Positions 32,680-41,853 are shown, numbered from the stretch's first letter. The stretch: DNA of 55,334 nt from Gammaproteobacteria bacterium (GCA_030040715.1 JASHTF010000146.1:1-55334), one strand, 5' to 3'. Numbers and translations: made by a program. Notes: generated by a model not told the origin, from the letters alone.

Positions 32680-34581
32680 GTGCTGTTCACGCCTTCGCTG
32701 TCGGAATGTGACGACTGCACCGCGACCGGCGCTTCGCTGGTGGGCTGCACTCAGGAGCCGTTCTACTTTCGCTCGGGCATGCAACAACTGTTCGGTTGGA
32801 TGCATCGGCCCACGCAACCGACCTCGGCTTCCGGGCTGGGCGTAGTGCTGTGCGCGCCCTTCGGATTCGAGGCTATGTGCATTCATCGCAGCGAGCGGGC
32901 ATTTGCGCTCGCGATCGCGCAGAGTGGCATCCCGGTACTGCGTTTCGACTATGCGGGCACGGGGAATTCCGAGGACCTGCCGCCCGCGGCGGATCAGATT
33001 GAGACCTGGAAGCGCGATATTCACGCAGCTCACGCTGAATTGCGGCGCCGTACGGGTGTAGAACGCATCTGTCTGCTGGGAGTGCGGCTGGGGGCGCTAT
33101 TGGCGAGTCTGGCGGCATCGGAGCTCGATCGCACGGGTGCACTCATAGCCGTGGCACCGATTGCAAGCGGACGACGTTACCTGCACGAGCTCGAGCTGGC
33201 CAACTGGAATCGCAATCGCGGCCCACCCGAATGGGCGCGAGCGGCGCGACCAATAGACGCCGCGGCTGCGGGAGTCATCGAGGCCGATGGCTTTTTGCTG
33301 TCGGCGACCAGTGTAGAGAAGCTGGCGCGCGTTGATCTGCTGCCTCTCGGCGCAGTCGCTGCAGACGTATTGATCCTCGACCGCAGTGAGGTACCGGCGG
33401 GACAGTCGTGGTCAGAATACCTGGCCGGTGATGGGGCCAGGGTGCGGTATATGCAGCTGCCGGATTACGCGCGGATGATGAAGCCACCGCAATTCTCCGT
33501 GGTCCCTCAAGCGATGATCGAGGTGATGCTTGCGTGGTTGCGTAGCCAGCAAAAGTCAGGACTGCAGAGCCGGGGTCGCCCGCGCAGCCCTGGGCCGGGG
33601 AGCGTGTCGCATGAAGAGCGCCTGCAACTCACAGGAGCAGGGGGCGATCCAGTGATCACTGAGCGACCGTTATGGATGGGCGAGGATCCGGCGCTATTCG
33701 GCATCGTATCCGAGCCCCGTACCGGTGAAATAAGACGCCGAGGAGTCGTGCTGCTGAATTCCGGTGGCGACCACCATATTGGGCCGCGTCGCATGCACGT
33801 GTCGTTGGCACGACGCTGGGCGCAACGCGGCTATTTCGTACTGCGCATGGATCTGGCCGGACTGGGCGACAGCGCCGCGCGAGCCTCCGGTTCGGCGTCG
33901 GGGATATTTCCGCCCCACGCCGTGGACGACGTCGCTCAGGCGGTGGATATTCTTCGTGCCGTCTATGGCGTCAGAGAAGTGACGCTTGGCGGCCTGTGCT
34001 CCGGGGCCTACCACGCGCTGCGCGCCGCGGTGCTGGGTCTGCCGGTAGATCGCATCCTGATGGTGAATCCGCTCAAGTTCCTGCCCACCGAGGCACGGCA
34101 GCTCGAGGAGCTGGAATTGGCGGAGGTATTGAGCTCGTCACACAGCTACCGCAGGGGCCTATTGACGCTGCAGTCCTGGAAGAAATTGCTGCACGGGCAA
34201 GTCGACCTTGAACGCCTCATCAGAGTCTATGTACGACGCGCCTCGCTGACGGGCTCCAGTCTGCTGCATGAGCTCGCGCGGCACCTGGGTGTTCGATTCT
34301 CGAACGACCTCGGACAGCAGCTGCAGACGCTCGCCGCTCGAGGCGTTCGCATGGCATACGTGTTCTCGCGCGGAGATAGCGGCCTTGATTTGCTCCGGAT
34401 GCAGGCCGGATCGGCGCTCAAGCGCATCAGTCACTGCATGCGCCTGTACATCGTGGACGGGACCGACCACGATTTCACGATGACGCAGTCGCGTGCCGGT
34501 CTCGAGCGCATCCTCAGCGGGGAGCTGTATGCGCTCGCCGCCACCCGGGCCTCGCCCCGATCGGCGCTCTCGCGGCCCTGA
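32680..34581 (+). CDS. Tandem double alpha/beta-hydrolase protein
   Basis: A 633-residue protein made of two alpha/beta-hydrolase domains (about residues 25-290 and 330-625). Both resemble hydrolases associated with exosortase and polysaccharide loci: the first has APFGFEAMCIHRSERAFA and RFDYAGTGNSED, the second RRMHVSLARRWAQRGYFVLRMDLAGLGDS. Nucleophile elbows are altered. The first reads G-V-R-L-G (Arg136 where Ser is expected), probably inactive. The second reads G-L-C-S-G (Cys440), which could be a Cys nucleophile; GTDHDF supplies the late His. The GTG start has a weak leader. Function may be acyl transfer or removal on a surface polymer, an inference from family context. Confidence 0.75.
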   Translation: MLFTPSLSECDDCTATGASLVGCTQEPFYFRSGMQQLFGWMHRPTQPTSASGLGVVLCAPFGFEAMCIHRSERAFALAIAQSGIPVLRFDYAGTGNSEDLPPAADQIETWKRDIHAAHAELRRRTGVERICLLGVRLGALLASLAASELDRTGALIAVAPIASGRRYLHELELANWNRNRGPPEWARAARPIDAAAAGVIEADGFLLSATSVEKLARVDLLPLGAVAADVLILDRSEVPAGQSWSEYLAGDGARVRYMQLPDYARMMKPPQFSVVPQAMIEVMLAWLRSQQKSGLQSRGRPRSPGPGSVSHEERLQLTGAGGDPVITERPLWMGEDPALFGIVSEPRTGEIRRRGVVLLNSGGDHHIGPRRMHVSLARRWAQRGYFVLRMDLAGLGDSAARASGSASGIFPPHAVDDVAQAVDILRAVYGVREVTLGGLCSGAYHALRAAVLGLPVDRILMVNPLKFLPTEARQLEELELAEVLSSSHSYRRGLLTLQSWKKLLHGQVDLERLIRVYVRRASLTGSSLLHELARHLGVRFSNDLGQQLQTLAARGVRMAYVFSRGDSGLDLLRMQAGSALKRISHCMRLYIVDGTDHDFTMTQSRAGLERILSGELYALAATRASPRSALSRP

Positions 34582-34638
34582 GCTCGAGTCTGCATCCCCC
34601 AAGCGGCTCACCCGCCCTCGCGGCGGGGCAGAGTCCAA

Positions 34639-34667
34639 GGGACAATAAAATCAACCTGTTGTATAGT
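34639..34667 (+). promoter_or_regulatory. Candidate sigma70 promoter for the amine oxidase gene
   Basis: GGGACA (34639-34644), a 17-bp spacer and TATAGT (34662-34667) lie in an AT-rich patch 55 bp before the amine oxidase ATG. Spacing is ideal, the -35 matches 4 of 6. Confidence 0.5.
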
Positions 34668-34721
34668 CTTTTTTGCTCCCATGCTTAAATCGACGGCGCC
34701 CTTTTCTGCAGCACCGACTCA

Positions 34722-36047
34722 ATGCACGTGGCCGACTTTGATGTAGCCGTGATCGGCGCCGGCGCCGCGGGGCTGTGCGCGGCGGCGGAGCTCTCGGCCG
34801 CCGGCCTATCTGTCGCCGTCATCGAAGCGCGCGACCGCCTGGGCGGCCGCATCTACACGCACCTGGCACCGGCGTTCCCCTATCCCATCGAGCTCGGCGC
34901 CGAGTTCATCCACGGGGAGGCGCCGGTGACGCGCGAATCATTGCGCCGAGCCGGTTTGGCCGCGGTCGACACCGCGGGCAGGCGCTTGACGCGGCACACC
35001 CGCGGGCTCTCTGCAGAAGGCGACGGCTTCGAGGAGGTCGAAAGACTGATGCGGCACGCCGCCTCGCTGCAGCAGGACGAGTCGATCGCGCAGTTCCTGA
35101 GCGATCGCGGCAGCCGCTACGCCCCGGAGACGCTCGCGCGCGTGCGCATGATGGCGGAAGGCTTCGATGCAGCCGATCCGCAGCGCGCCAGTGTCAAGGC
35201 CATCGCGCAGGAGTGGGGCGGCAGCAGTCTGGAGGGATCCTCGCGGCCGTTGGGTGGATATGCGCCGCTGCTCGATCACTGGGCGCGAACTCTCGACGTC
35301 ACGCGCTCGCGCTTGCTGCTCAGCACGGAGGTTCAGGCGATCGAGTGGGGCGGGGAGGTGGTACGCATCGTCGCGCGACGGGCATCGCGCACGCTCGCTC
35401 TGAGTACACAGCGCGCGATCGTCACCTTGCCGGTCAGCATCCTGCAGCTCAGGCCGACAGAGCCAGGGGCGGTGCGCTTCGACCCCGATCTGCGTGACAA
35501 GGCGCGTGCGCTCGCCGGTGTGGTGCTCGGTCCGGTCATCAAGGTGGTGCTGCAGTTTCGCCGCCCGTTCTGGGAGGAGCTGGATGATCGGCGCCTGGGA
35601 GATGCGCTCTTCTTGCACGCGGCCGACGCGCCGTTTCCGACCCTGTGGACTGCATTGCCGTTACGAATCCCGCTGCTCACTGCGTGGACCGGGGGACCGG
35701 GCGCCGAGAGATTATCCGGGGCCGGCCGCTCGCAGGTGATCGAGCATGCACTGGCATCGGTGCAGCACATCCTCGCGGTAGCCGAGGGCCGGATGCTCGA
35801 GGAGCTGAGCACCGCCCACGTATACGACTGGCGATCGGACCCGTTCTCGCGCGGAGCCTACTGTTATCTGGCCGTGGGTGGTCAGGAGGCGCCGGCGCTG
35901 CTCGCGAAGCCATTACGGGATCGGCTGTACTTCGCCGGCGAGGGCGCGGCCAGCGGACAGATCGGCACCGTCGAGGCGGCGGTGGCCAGCGGGCGCGACG
36001 CGGCGCGCGGCATTATCCGCGCCGCGCAGGCGCACGCGGGACGGTAG
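34722..36047 (+). CDS. Flavin-containing amine oxidase
   Basis: A 441-residue FAD enzyme of the monoamine/polyamine oxidase family. N-terminal FDVAVIGAGAAGLCAAAEL with the RDRLGGRIYT fingerprint binds FAD, IELGAEFIHG is the family's second motif, and the C-terminal LYFAGEGAASGQIGTVEAAVASG closes the FAD site. It would oxidise an amine to an imine/aldehyde plus peroxide, and the substrate is unknown. It precedes ApbE by 27 bp, so these flavin-related genes are likely co-transcribed. No covalent flavin Cys motif of mammalian MAO is visible. Confidence 0.9.
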   Translation: MHVADFDVAVIGAGAAGLCAAAELSAAGLSVAVIEARDRLGGRIYTHLAPAFPYPIELGAEFIHGEAPVTRESLRRAGLAAVDTAGRRLTRHTRGLSAEGDGFEEVERLMRHAASLQQDESIAQFLSDRGSRYAPETLARVRMMAEGFDAADPQRASVKAIAQEWGGSSLEGSSRPLGGYAPLLDHWARTLDVTRSRLLLSTEVQAIEWGGEVVRIVARRASRTLALSTQRAIVTLPVSILQLRPTEPGAVRFDPDLRDKARALAGVVLGPVIKVVLQFRRPFWEELDDRRLGDALFLHAADAPFPTLWTALPLRIPLLTAWTGGPGAERLSGAGRSQVIEHALASVQHILAVAEGRMLEELSTAHVYDWRSDPFSRGAYCYLAVGGQEAPALLAKPLRDRLYFAGEGAASGQIGTVEAAVASGRDAARGIIRAAQAHAGR

Positions 36048-36074
36048 CTTTGCACGCATGAGTGCCGAGCGCTG

Positions 36075-37016
36075 ATGTCAGGGATAACGGGATGCGCCGT
36101 GCGCAGCACGACTGCAGCTCCGGCCGACCGTCTCGGCCGCGAGTCGCTGCGGCGCGCGCGACCGCTGCTGGGGACGATCGTCTCGATCCGGATCCGCGGC
36201 ATGGAGCCCGGGCAGGCACAGGCAGCCGCGGAGGTCGGGTTTGCCGCGGTCGCCGACGTGCACCGCCTCATGAGCTTTCACGAGCAGCACAGCGACGTCG
36301 GCCGCCTGAATCGAGAGGCTCTCGCCGCCCCAATCGCGGTCGATGCGCGCACGCTGCTGGTGTTGCGACGGGCGCTGCAGTTTGCGGCGCTCTCGAGCGG
36401 GGCGTTCGACGTGACGGTGGCGCGCGAGCTGGTCGAGCTCGGCCTACTGCCTCGACCGCGCGGCGGCTGCGCCGCGGACCTTCCGGATGCGGGTGCCTCC
36501 TGGCGCGATATCGAGCTGCTGGACGATGGGCGCGTGCGCTTTCATCGACCGCTGTGGATCGATCTGGGAGGCATCGCCAAGGGCTATGCGGTCGATCAGG
36601 CGCTGGCGCGCATGGCGCTCGCCCCCGAGGTGCAGCTGTGCATCAACGCCGGCGGGGATCTACGCGTGTGTGGTCCCTCGACTGAGACCGTGTACCTGAA
36701 TGCTCCCGTGGCGCAGGACGCCGTGCCGATCGTCGTGCTCGAGAACGGCAGTCTGGCGAGCAGCACCGGCCTGCGACGCGGCCAGATGCGGGGCGAGCCG
36801 CGGATCGGATGCCACATCCACGGGGTGCGCCGCGCGCCCATGGGGCTGCGCAGCTTCGTCTCCGTGCTCGCCCCCGAGTGTCTGGTCGCCGATGCGCTCA
36901 CCAAGATCGTGCTGGCCTTGGGCGTGAGCTCCGGCCGCCTGTTGCGAGAGCTGGGTGCGGGCGCGTACCTGTATGACGCAGCTCACGGCTGGCGCACCTT
37001 GGGTATCGGAGCGTGA
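36075..37016 (+). CDS. apbE: FAD:protein FMN transferase (ApbE)
   Basis: A 313-residue ApbE-family flavin transferase: LLGTIVSIRI at the start, LMSFHEQHSDVGRLN, the DLGGIAKGYAVDQAL motif, INAGGDLRV and the late VADALTKIVLA acidic/metal site. ApbE transfers FMN from FAD through a phosphoester bond onto a Thr of partner proteins carrying FMN-binding domains. Such a domain is encoded at 39719-40243, making that protein the probable substrate. No lipobox or clear signal peptide is seen, so a non-canonical export or a cytoplasmic location is possible. The stop overlaps the following GTG. Confidence 0.92.
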   Translation: MSGITGCAVRSTTAAPADRLGRESLRRARPLLGTIVSIRIRGMEPGQAQAAAEVGFAAVADVHRLMSFHEQHSDVGRLNREALAAPIAVDARTLLVLRRALQFAALSSGAFDVTVARELVELGLLPRPRGGCAADLPDAGASWRDIELLDDGRVRFHRPLWIDLGGIAKGYAVDQALARMALAPEVQLCINAGGDLRVCGPSTETVYLNAPVAQDAVPIVVLENGSLASSTGLRRGQMRGEPRIGCHIHGVRRAPMGLRSFVSVLAPECLVADALTKIVLALGVSSGRLLRELGAGAYLYDAAHGWRTLGIGA

Positions 37017-37486
37017 TCGAGGCGCCACGTCATGCACGCGGCCGCGTTGGTCACATGTCCCGCGGGCGGCGTCTGCGGCTTTATGCGGTCAGCATCGCCA
37101 GCTGGTGCACAGGTGTCGTGTGGTTGCTGTTTCATTACTTCGTGAAGACGGTAGATCGATTCGGGTTTGAGGCGCCGCACCCGGCGGAGAAATGGTCTCT
37201 GATCGGCCACGCGCTGGTGTCCTTTTATGCGCTGTGGTGGTTTGGACTGCTGTGGCCGAATCACATCAAGAGCAGCTGGAGGCTGCACATCCGCCGCGGC
37301 ACCGGCGGATTGCTGTTCGGATGCATGGCATGGCTCAGCGTCAGCGGTTGCGCGCTGTACTACATCGGCAGCGATCTCTGGCGTTCATGGACGTCCATCC
37401 TGCACTGGGCGGTCGGCGTCGGCGCACTGTTTGCGTTCGTACTCCATCTCGTGACGCGCACCGCGCGCGCTCCGGGCAGTGCTTGA
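37013..37486 (+). CDS. Small membrane protein, possible b-type heme carrier
   Basis: A 157-residue protein with about four transmembrane helices (roughly 23-44, 62-80, 98-118, 125-146). His residues occur within or beside helices (LFHYFVK, LIGHALVSF, LHWAVGVGALFAFVLHLVTR), a pattern suggestive of b-heme ligation as in small PepSY- or cytochrome-like partners of ApbE modules. The GTG start overlaps the ApbE stop; an alternative ATG at 37055 gives a shorter N-terminus. Heme binding is inferred. Confidence 0.65.
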   Translation: MIEAPRHARGRVGHMSRGRRLRLYAVSIASWCTGVVWLLFHYFVKTVDRFGFEAPHPAEKWSLIGHALVSFYALWWFGLLWPNHIKSSWRLHIRRGTGGLLFGCMAWLSVSGCALYYIGSDLWRSWTSILHWAVGVGALFAFVLHLVTRTARAPGSA

Positions 37487-37505
37487 ATCCCTGCAGGAGG
37501 TGTAG

Positions 37506-38018
37506 ATGAGGGCTCATATGGCCTGGGTAAATTCTGCGGCCGCGGCACTGGTGCTGGTGAGTGCACCGTGGGCGCTGCCGCGCGCATTTGCGAGCTGCGA
37601 CGCCAGCCAACCGAGCCGCACGCCGACCTCGCGCTACCAGATCCATGCCGGAGAGGTATACGACAGGAAGACCGACCTGACCTGGCAGCGCTGCAGCGTG
37701 GGGCAGCGCTGGAAAGAGGCAACCGGCTGTGTCGGTGTCATCAGGCAGATGAGCTGGGATGAAGCCAAGGCGCAGGCGAGCAATGGCTGGCGCCTTCCGA
37801 CCCGGGATGAGCTCACCACGCTGATCGCACCGACCTGCAGCAAGCCCGCGATCAACGAGGAGGCGTTTCCCGACATGGAGCTCGATAAGCTGTGGTATTG
37901 GACCAGCAGCCCGAACGGCTCATTCCTCGTGTGGCTGGTGAACTTCGCCGACGGCAATTCGAACAGCTACGACAGCACCGATACCGGCTCGGTACGGCTG
38001 GTGCGCGGCGGCGAATGA
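37506..38018 (+). CDS. DUF1566-domain exported protein 1
   Basis: A 170-residue protein with a signal peptide and a DUF1566 (Lcl-type C-terminal) domain: DLTWQRCSVGQRW, GWRLPTRDELTTLI, YWTSSPN and a terminal SVRLVRGG. Four Cys in the mature part could form disulphides. AGGAGG stands five bases before the ATG. A near-copy follows directly. Such domains are found in secreted, often surface-exposed proteins of unknown biochemical role. Confidence 0.85.
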   Translation: MRAHMAWVNSAAAALVLVSAPWALPRAFASCDASQPSRTPTSRYQIHAGEVYDRKTDLTWQRCSVGQRWKEATGCVGVIRQMSWDEAKAQASNGWRLPTRDELTTLIAPTCSKPAINEEAFPDMELDKLWYWTSSPNGSFLVWLVNFADGNSNSYDSTDTGSVRLVRGGE

Positions 38019-38073
38019 CGACTGCATGCAGCGGGTAACTCGGATCACTTCATCGACGGTCAGCGCAGCGCCG

Positions 38074-38571
38074 ATGAGAACGGAAGTCTCGTGCCTCTGC
38101 CTGGTGGCGCTGACGAGCGTCTGCCTGATGGGGCAGGGTGCCTCGGCGTCCTGTGACCCGACCCAGCCCTCGCAGACGCCGAACTCGCGCTACCGCATTC
38201 AGGGCGGCGAGGTGTACGACAGCAAGACCCATCTGACCTGGCAGCGCTGTAGCTTCGGTCAGCGCTGGAAAGAAGGTCTCGGCTGCGTCGGCGTGATTCG
38301 ACAGATTGTCTGGCAGGAGGCGATGAATCAGGCTACCGGCGGCTGGCGCCTGCCGACGGTCGATGAGCTGAAAACGCTGATCGCTCCGACCTGCACCAAT
38401 CCGGCTATCAACGAGGAGGCGTTTCCGGACATGGAGCTCGATAAGCTCTGGTACTGGACCAGCACCGACACCGGCAGCGCCGTCTGGTACGTCGCCTTCG
38501 GCACCGGCACGGTTCATAACGCCGACCGCACAGATATGAATGCCGTGCGCCTGGTGCGCACCGGTAGCTAG
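38074..38571 (+). CDS. DUF1566-domain exported protein 2 (tandem duplicate)
   Basis: A 165-residue protein nearly collinear with the preceding DUF1566 protein. Shared segments include LTWQRCS-GQRWKE, GCVGVIRQ, GWRLPT-DEL-TLIAPTC and PAINEEAFPDMELDKLWYWTS. Divergence is concentrated in the signal peptide and the last 30 residues. The start at 38074 gives a normal signal peptide (MRTEVSCLCLVALTSVCL); an ATG at 38026 is in frame, and neither has a good ribosome site. Confidence 0.82.
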   Translation: MRTEVSCLCLVALTSVCLMGQGASASCDPTQPSQTPNSRYRIQGGEVYDSKTHLTWQRCSFGQRWKEGLGCVGVIRQIVWQEAMNQATGGWRLPTVDELKTLIAPTCTNPAINEEAFPDMELDKLWYWTSTDTGSAVWYVAFGTGTVHNADRTDMNAVRLVRTGS

Positions 38572-38578
38572 GCGGCCC

Positions 38579-39667
38579 GTGCGCTCCGTCAGCCTGACGC
38601 AGCTTTCGTATCTGATGCGTCGCAGATTGCTGCGCCAGAGTGCGACCTACGCCGACCTTGGCACACGACACTGGGTGCTCCATCCACAGGAGACTCGAAC
38701 GCGCAGAGCAGCAGTGTATTTTGCCGACGAAGTCCCGCGCATCTCTACTCGGAATGTAGGCAACACTACCTATGCCTACGAGATGTCACGTCTCCAGGCA
38801 GGCCAAACGCAGCACGATGCAACGGTCGCTCATCTGCTGGAGAACGTAGCGCTCGTGAATGGCTCTCTCTACAAGGGCGCGATGAGACACTGCCTGGTTG
38901 CTTCACGGGCGCTCATCAGTCCCGCACGACAGGACCCGATCGCGTCGGGTGCGCTCGCCTGCACGCTCTACGGGAACACGTTTTTCGGGCACTGGATGAG
39001 TGATGACCTCACCTTGCATCTGGCATCCGAATCGCTCGCCGCCCCGATCGCGGTCGATCGACCGCTTTATCACCATGAGCCCGATTACCGTGACCTGATG
39101 AGGATCCATGGCAGAAAGGTCGCGCAGGTGCGATTCGGGCAGCTGATGATCATCGATGATATCGGCCAGAATACCTACAAGCAGCAGCGCTACCAGCAGC
39201 TGCGCTCACGCCTGCGCGCCTCGGTAGCGGCGGCGGGCAACAGGCTCGTCTACATTCGCCGTGGCCGCACTGCCGCGAAGTCGCTGAGCCGGCGGGACGA
39301 CAGTCGCACACTGACCAATGCGGATGAAGTCGAGGCGTACCTTCGATCTCAGGGCTTCGCGACCGTCGACCTCGATCGCTGTTCCGCGCCGCAGGTAGCC
39401 GCGGCAATCTTGGACGCCGTGGTTGTCGTTGGTACCGAGGGAAGTCATATGGCACACGCGTTGTATGCGATCCGCGACCACGGTGCGCTCTGTATTCTTC
39501 AACCCCCGGACTGCTTTACCAACGTGTTCAAGGATTACGCCGACTGCATCGGTTTGTGGTACGGCTTTACGGTGGGTGTGCGAGGTGCGGGCGGCTTCTC
39601 GATTCAGATTCGCGATCTGGAGAGAATCATCGCCAAGCTGATCGATAGCACCGAGCTGCGGGCTTGA
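38579..39667 (+). CDS. Glycosyltransferase family 61 (DUF563-like)
   Basis: A protein of about 362 residues resembling GT61/DUF563 glycosyltransferases: NTFFGHWMSDDLTLHL near residue 130, YIRRGRTAAKSL with SRTLTNADEVEAYLRSQGFATVDL, and VVVVGTEGSHMAHALYAIRDHGALCIL near residue 280. Such enzymes add sugars in polysaccharide or glycoprotein assembly. A GTG at 38579 right after the DUF1566 stop is the preferred start; an ATG at 38615 is also possible. It connects the flavin/DUF1566 group with the exopolysaccharide locus that follows. Confidence 0.8.
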   Translation: MRSVSLTQLSYLMRRRLLRQSATYADLGTRHWVLHPQETRTRRAAVYFADEVPRISTRNVGNTTYAYEMSRLQAGQTQHDATVAHLLENVALVNGSLYKGAMRHCLVASRALISPARQDPIASGALACTLYGNTFFGHWMSDDLTLHLASESLAAPIAVDRPLYHHEPDYRDLMRIHGRKVAQVRFGQLMIIDDIGQNTYKQQRYQQLRSRLRASVAAAGNRLVYIRRGRTAAKSLSRRDDSRTLTNADEVEAYLRSQGFATVDLDRCSAPQVAAAILDAVVVVGTEGSHMAHALYAIRDHGALCILQPPDCFTNVFKDYADCIGLWYGFTVGVRGAGGFSIQIRDLERIIAKLIDSTELRA

Positions 39668-39718
39668 GAACTGCTGCGCAACTACTTGGCAACTGCTCGA
39701 GAGCTGCTCGAGGCGAGC

Positions 39719-40243
39719 TTAGCTCTTCCGTGGAGCCATGAAGAGCGCGTAGGTTGCCAGCACCCGCTTGACGCCCTCGGTGATGTGAGTCGTCGACAGA
39801 GTCGATCCGGAGATGGTGCTGATCTGATTCATCAGGTCGGCGTCGCTGCTGTACTGCTTGCCGACGAACTGCGCCAGCCAGTCCGGTCTTCGGATGCCGT
39901 CGTACTTCTGCAGGCAGGTCAGTATCTCGACCCCTTTCACCGTGCCGGTAGCGTCGAGGCCGACCGCGTAGGTGATGCGATCGTCGCGACCGATCACCTG
40001 GTCGAGGAACAGCCAGCCGCCGCTCGAAACGCGCCAGACCTTGATCTGTCGACGAAAAAGGGGTGTCTGGGTCTGTCTGAGAAGCTGAGCGATTTGATCG
40101 TCGCTCAGCACGAAATCGCTGGGAGTGAATTGCGCACCCGGAAAAATCAGCGCTTGGGCTTGCTGCAGCGTGAGGAAATCTTCCGCCAGCACGGGAGCGC
40201 TGGCGACGATTGCCGGTACGCACAACATGAACTGAAAGCGCAT
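39719..40243 (-). CDS. FMN-binding-domain exported protein (probable ApbE substrate)
   Basis: A 174-residue protein with a signal peptide (MRFQFMLCVPAIVASAPVLAE) and an FMN-binding domain of the NqrC/RnfG type: AVGLDATGTVKGVEILTCLQKYDGIRR, FVGKQY and the flavinylation segment STISGSTLSTTHITEGV. The SGST Thr corresponds to the SGAT Thr that ApbE esterifies with FMN; the usual preceding Asp is replaced. GGAG precedes the ATG; the frame is open to 40366. The ApbE gene lies 2.7 kb away on the other strand. It probably carries electrons in the periplasm. Confidence 0.85.
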   Translation of the reverse strand: MRFQFMLCVPAIVASAPVLAEDFLTLQQAQALIFPGAQFTPSDFVLSDDQIAQLLRQTQTPLFRRQIKVWRVSSGGWLFLDQVIGRDDRITYAVGLDATGTVKGVEILTCLQKYDGIRRPDWLAQFVGKQYSSDADLMNQISTISGSTLSTTHITEGVKRVLATYALFMAPRKS

Positions 40244-40271
40244 CAGTATCTCCGCCTCGGTGCAGGGCTGG

Positions 40272-40300
40272 ATTATATGCGTAGCGTGCCCCGCTGTAGG
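40272..40300 (-). promoter_or_regulatory. Candidate promoter for the FMN-binding-domain gene
   Basis: On the minus strand a perfect TATAAT (plus coordinates 40272-40277) lies 29 bp before the ATG, with only a weak -35 (CCTACA) 17 bp upstream. It is inside the 216-bp region divergent from a glycosyltransferase gene. Confidence 0.45.
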
Positions 40301-40459
40301 ACAGCCTGAGTGCCAGGGCGGTCGCGCGGACAGCGGCATTTCATCTGCCGACGACAGCAACTTCATCCGTCGCCGACGTCAGCGGGCGTGCGACAACTCG
40401 GATCATCGGGCACGAGGACTGCTCGCAGGGGTGCGAAGCGGCATCGAGAAGGGCAATCG

Positions 40460-41719
40460 ATGTATCTGCTGCCGATCCATGTACCGATCTACCTGGACGG
40501 TGAGACCAGGTACGTCACCACGGAGTGGTGGCGAGCGCTCGAGCTGCTGCGCGACAGCTTGAAGGGTCAGTTCGGTGACATCGTGGTAGCGGCGCCATGC
40601 GTGCCGGTCGAGGCGCTCGCCCCCGGTCAGATGCTGGTGCCGCCGCCGCCCGATTGTGGCATCAGCCTGCGCCCGAGTTTCGACCTGCGGTGCCGGGCGC
40701 GCGACTTCTGGTCGCGGCATCGCTCTCGTTGGCACCATGATTTGCTGATACTCGCTCGACAGGCCGACGTGGTGCACGCCGGCCTGGACGACGTCTATCG
40801 ACCCATCATGTTCGAGGGATTTCGTGTCGGAGTGCGTCTGGGAAAACCCAGTCTGTTCGTGCAGGACACCGACATCGTCGTCCAGCAACGGCAGCTGTCC
40901 GCGCACGCAGGAGCGGTGCAACGCTCGCGGGCGATGGCCTACGGATGGATCTACGAGCGCATGTGTCGCTGGGGGGTGGCCCGGGCGGATCTGTCGCTGC
41001 TCAAAGGCTCGAACCTGATGACCCGATACGGCCGTTACGCGAAAAATGCGCACGAATTCCACGATACCTCGTTCTCCATCAGGGACATCATCGCCGGCGA
41101 TCTACTGGAGCGACGTCTCGCGAGGTTAGCGCGCCGTCACTCCGTGAGGCTCGTCTATTGTGGCCGGCTCACCGAATACAAGGGCCTGAGCGTGAGCCTG
41201 TCGATTCTGGCTCGCGCCCGGGAGCTCGGTGCCAGGGTGCAATTCGACATCATCGGCGATGGCCCGGAGCGATCCGGGCTCGAGCGGCAGGCGCAGCTGC
41301 TGCGAATGAGTCGTCAGGTGAATTTCCTCGGCGCCCTCCGCTACGATTCAGCGCTGATCGCTCGGCTCGCCAGCTACGATGCGCTGCTGTTCACACCCAA
41401 GGCGGAAGATACTCCGCGGATGATCTTCGACGGCTATGCGGCCGGACTACCCACGATCGCATTCGACGTGCCGTACGTGCAGGGCCGAGAGCGACAGGAC
41501 CAGGCGGCCGTGTTGCTGCCGTTCGCGAACATTGAGCGATCGGCGGGCATCCTGGCCGAAATCTGCCAGCGGCCCGAGCGCTTGTTCGTGCTCGCGCACA
41601 ACGCGCGCAAGGCGGCTGAATATCATTGCGCCGAGAGTTGGTATGCGAGGCGCGCAGCCTGGACGCTGGAAGCGATCGAAAGACACAAGCATGTCACGGC
41701 GCTCGCGCCGGCTGCCTAG
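40460..41719 (+). CDS. GT4-family glycosyltransferase
   Basis: A 419-residue GT-B glycosyltransferase of family 4. The C-terminal donor domain has RLVYCGRLTEYKGL, the FDIIGDGPERSGLE loop, VNFLGALRYDSAL and the EDTPRMIFDGYAAGLPTIAF acidic motif (E-x7-E-like region altered). AAGGG is seven bases before the chosen ATG; the frame is open upstream to 40310. It likely adds one sugar of the exopolysaccharide repeat in the cytoplasm. The gene opens the plus-strand part of the locus, divergent from the FMN-binding gene. Confidence 0.87.
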   Translation: MYLLPIHVPIYLDGETRYVTTEWWRALELLRDSLKGQFGDIVVAAPCVPVEALAPGQMLVPPPPDCGISLRPSFDLRCRARDFWSRHRSRWHHDLLILARQADVVHAGLDDVYRPIMFEGFRVGVRLGKPSLFVQDTDIVVQQRQLSAHAGAVQRSRAMAYGWIYERMCRWGVARADLSLLKGSNLMTRYGRYAKNAHEFHDTSFSIRDIIAGDLLERRLARLARRHSVRLVYCGRLTEYKGLSVSLSILARARELGARVQFDIIGDGPERSGLERQAQLLRMSRQVNFLGALRYDSALIARLASYDALLFTPKAEDTPRMIFDGYAAGLPTIAFDVPYVQGRERQDQAAVLLPFANIERSAGILAEICQRPERLFVLAHNARKAAEYHCAESWYARRAAWTLEAIERHKHVTALAPAA

Positions 41720-41853
41720 CCGCGCACGCGGCTGGAGCCGGCCGCGGAGCGAGACCCCGGGACCGCGGGCCACGCTGTCCACGGTGGTAGACTGCCTGCG
41801 ATTGAGCGCCGACGCAGGCGCGATCGATCGTGGACAGCGCAGCGGGAGGCGAC

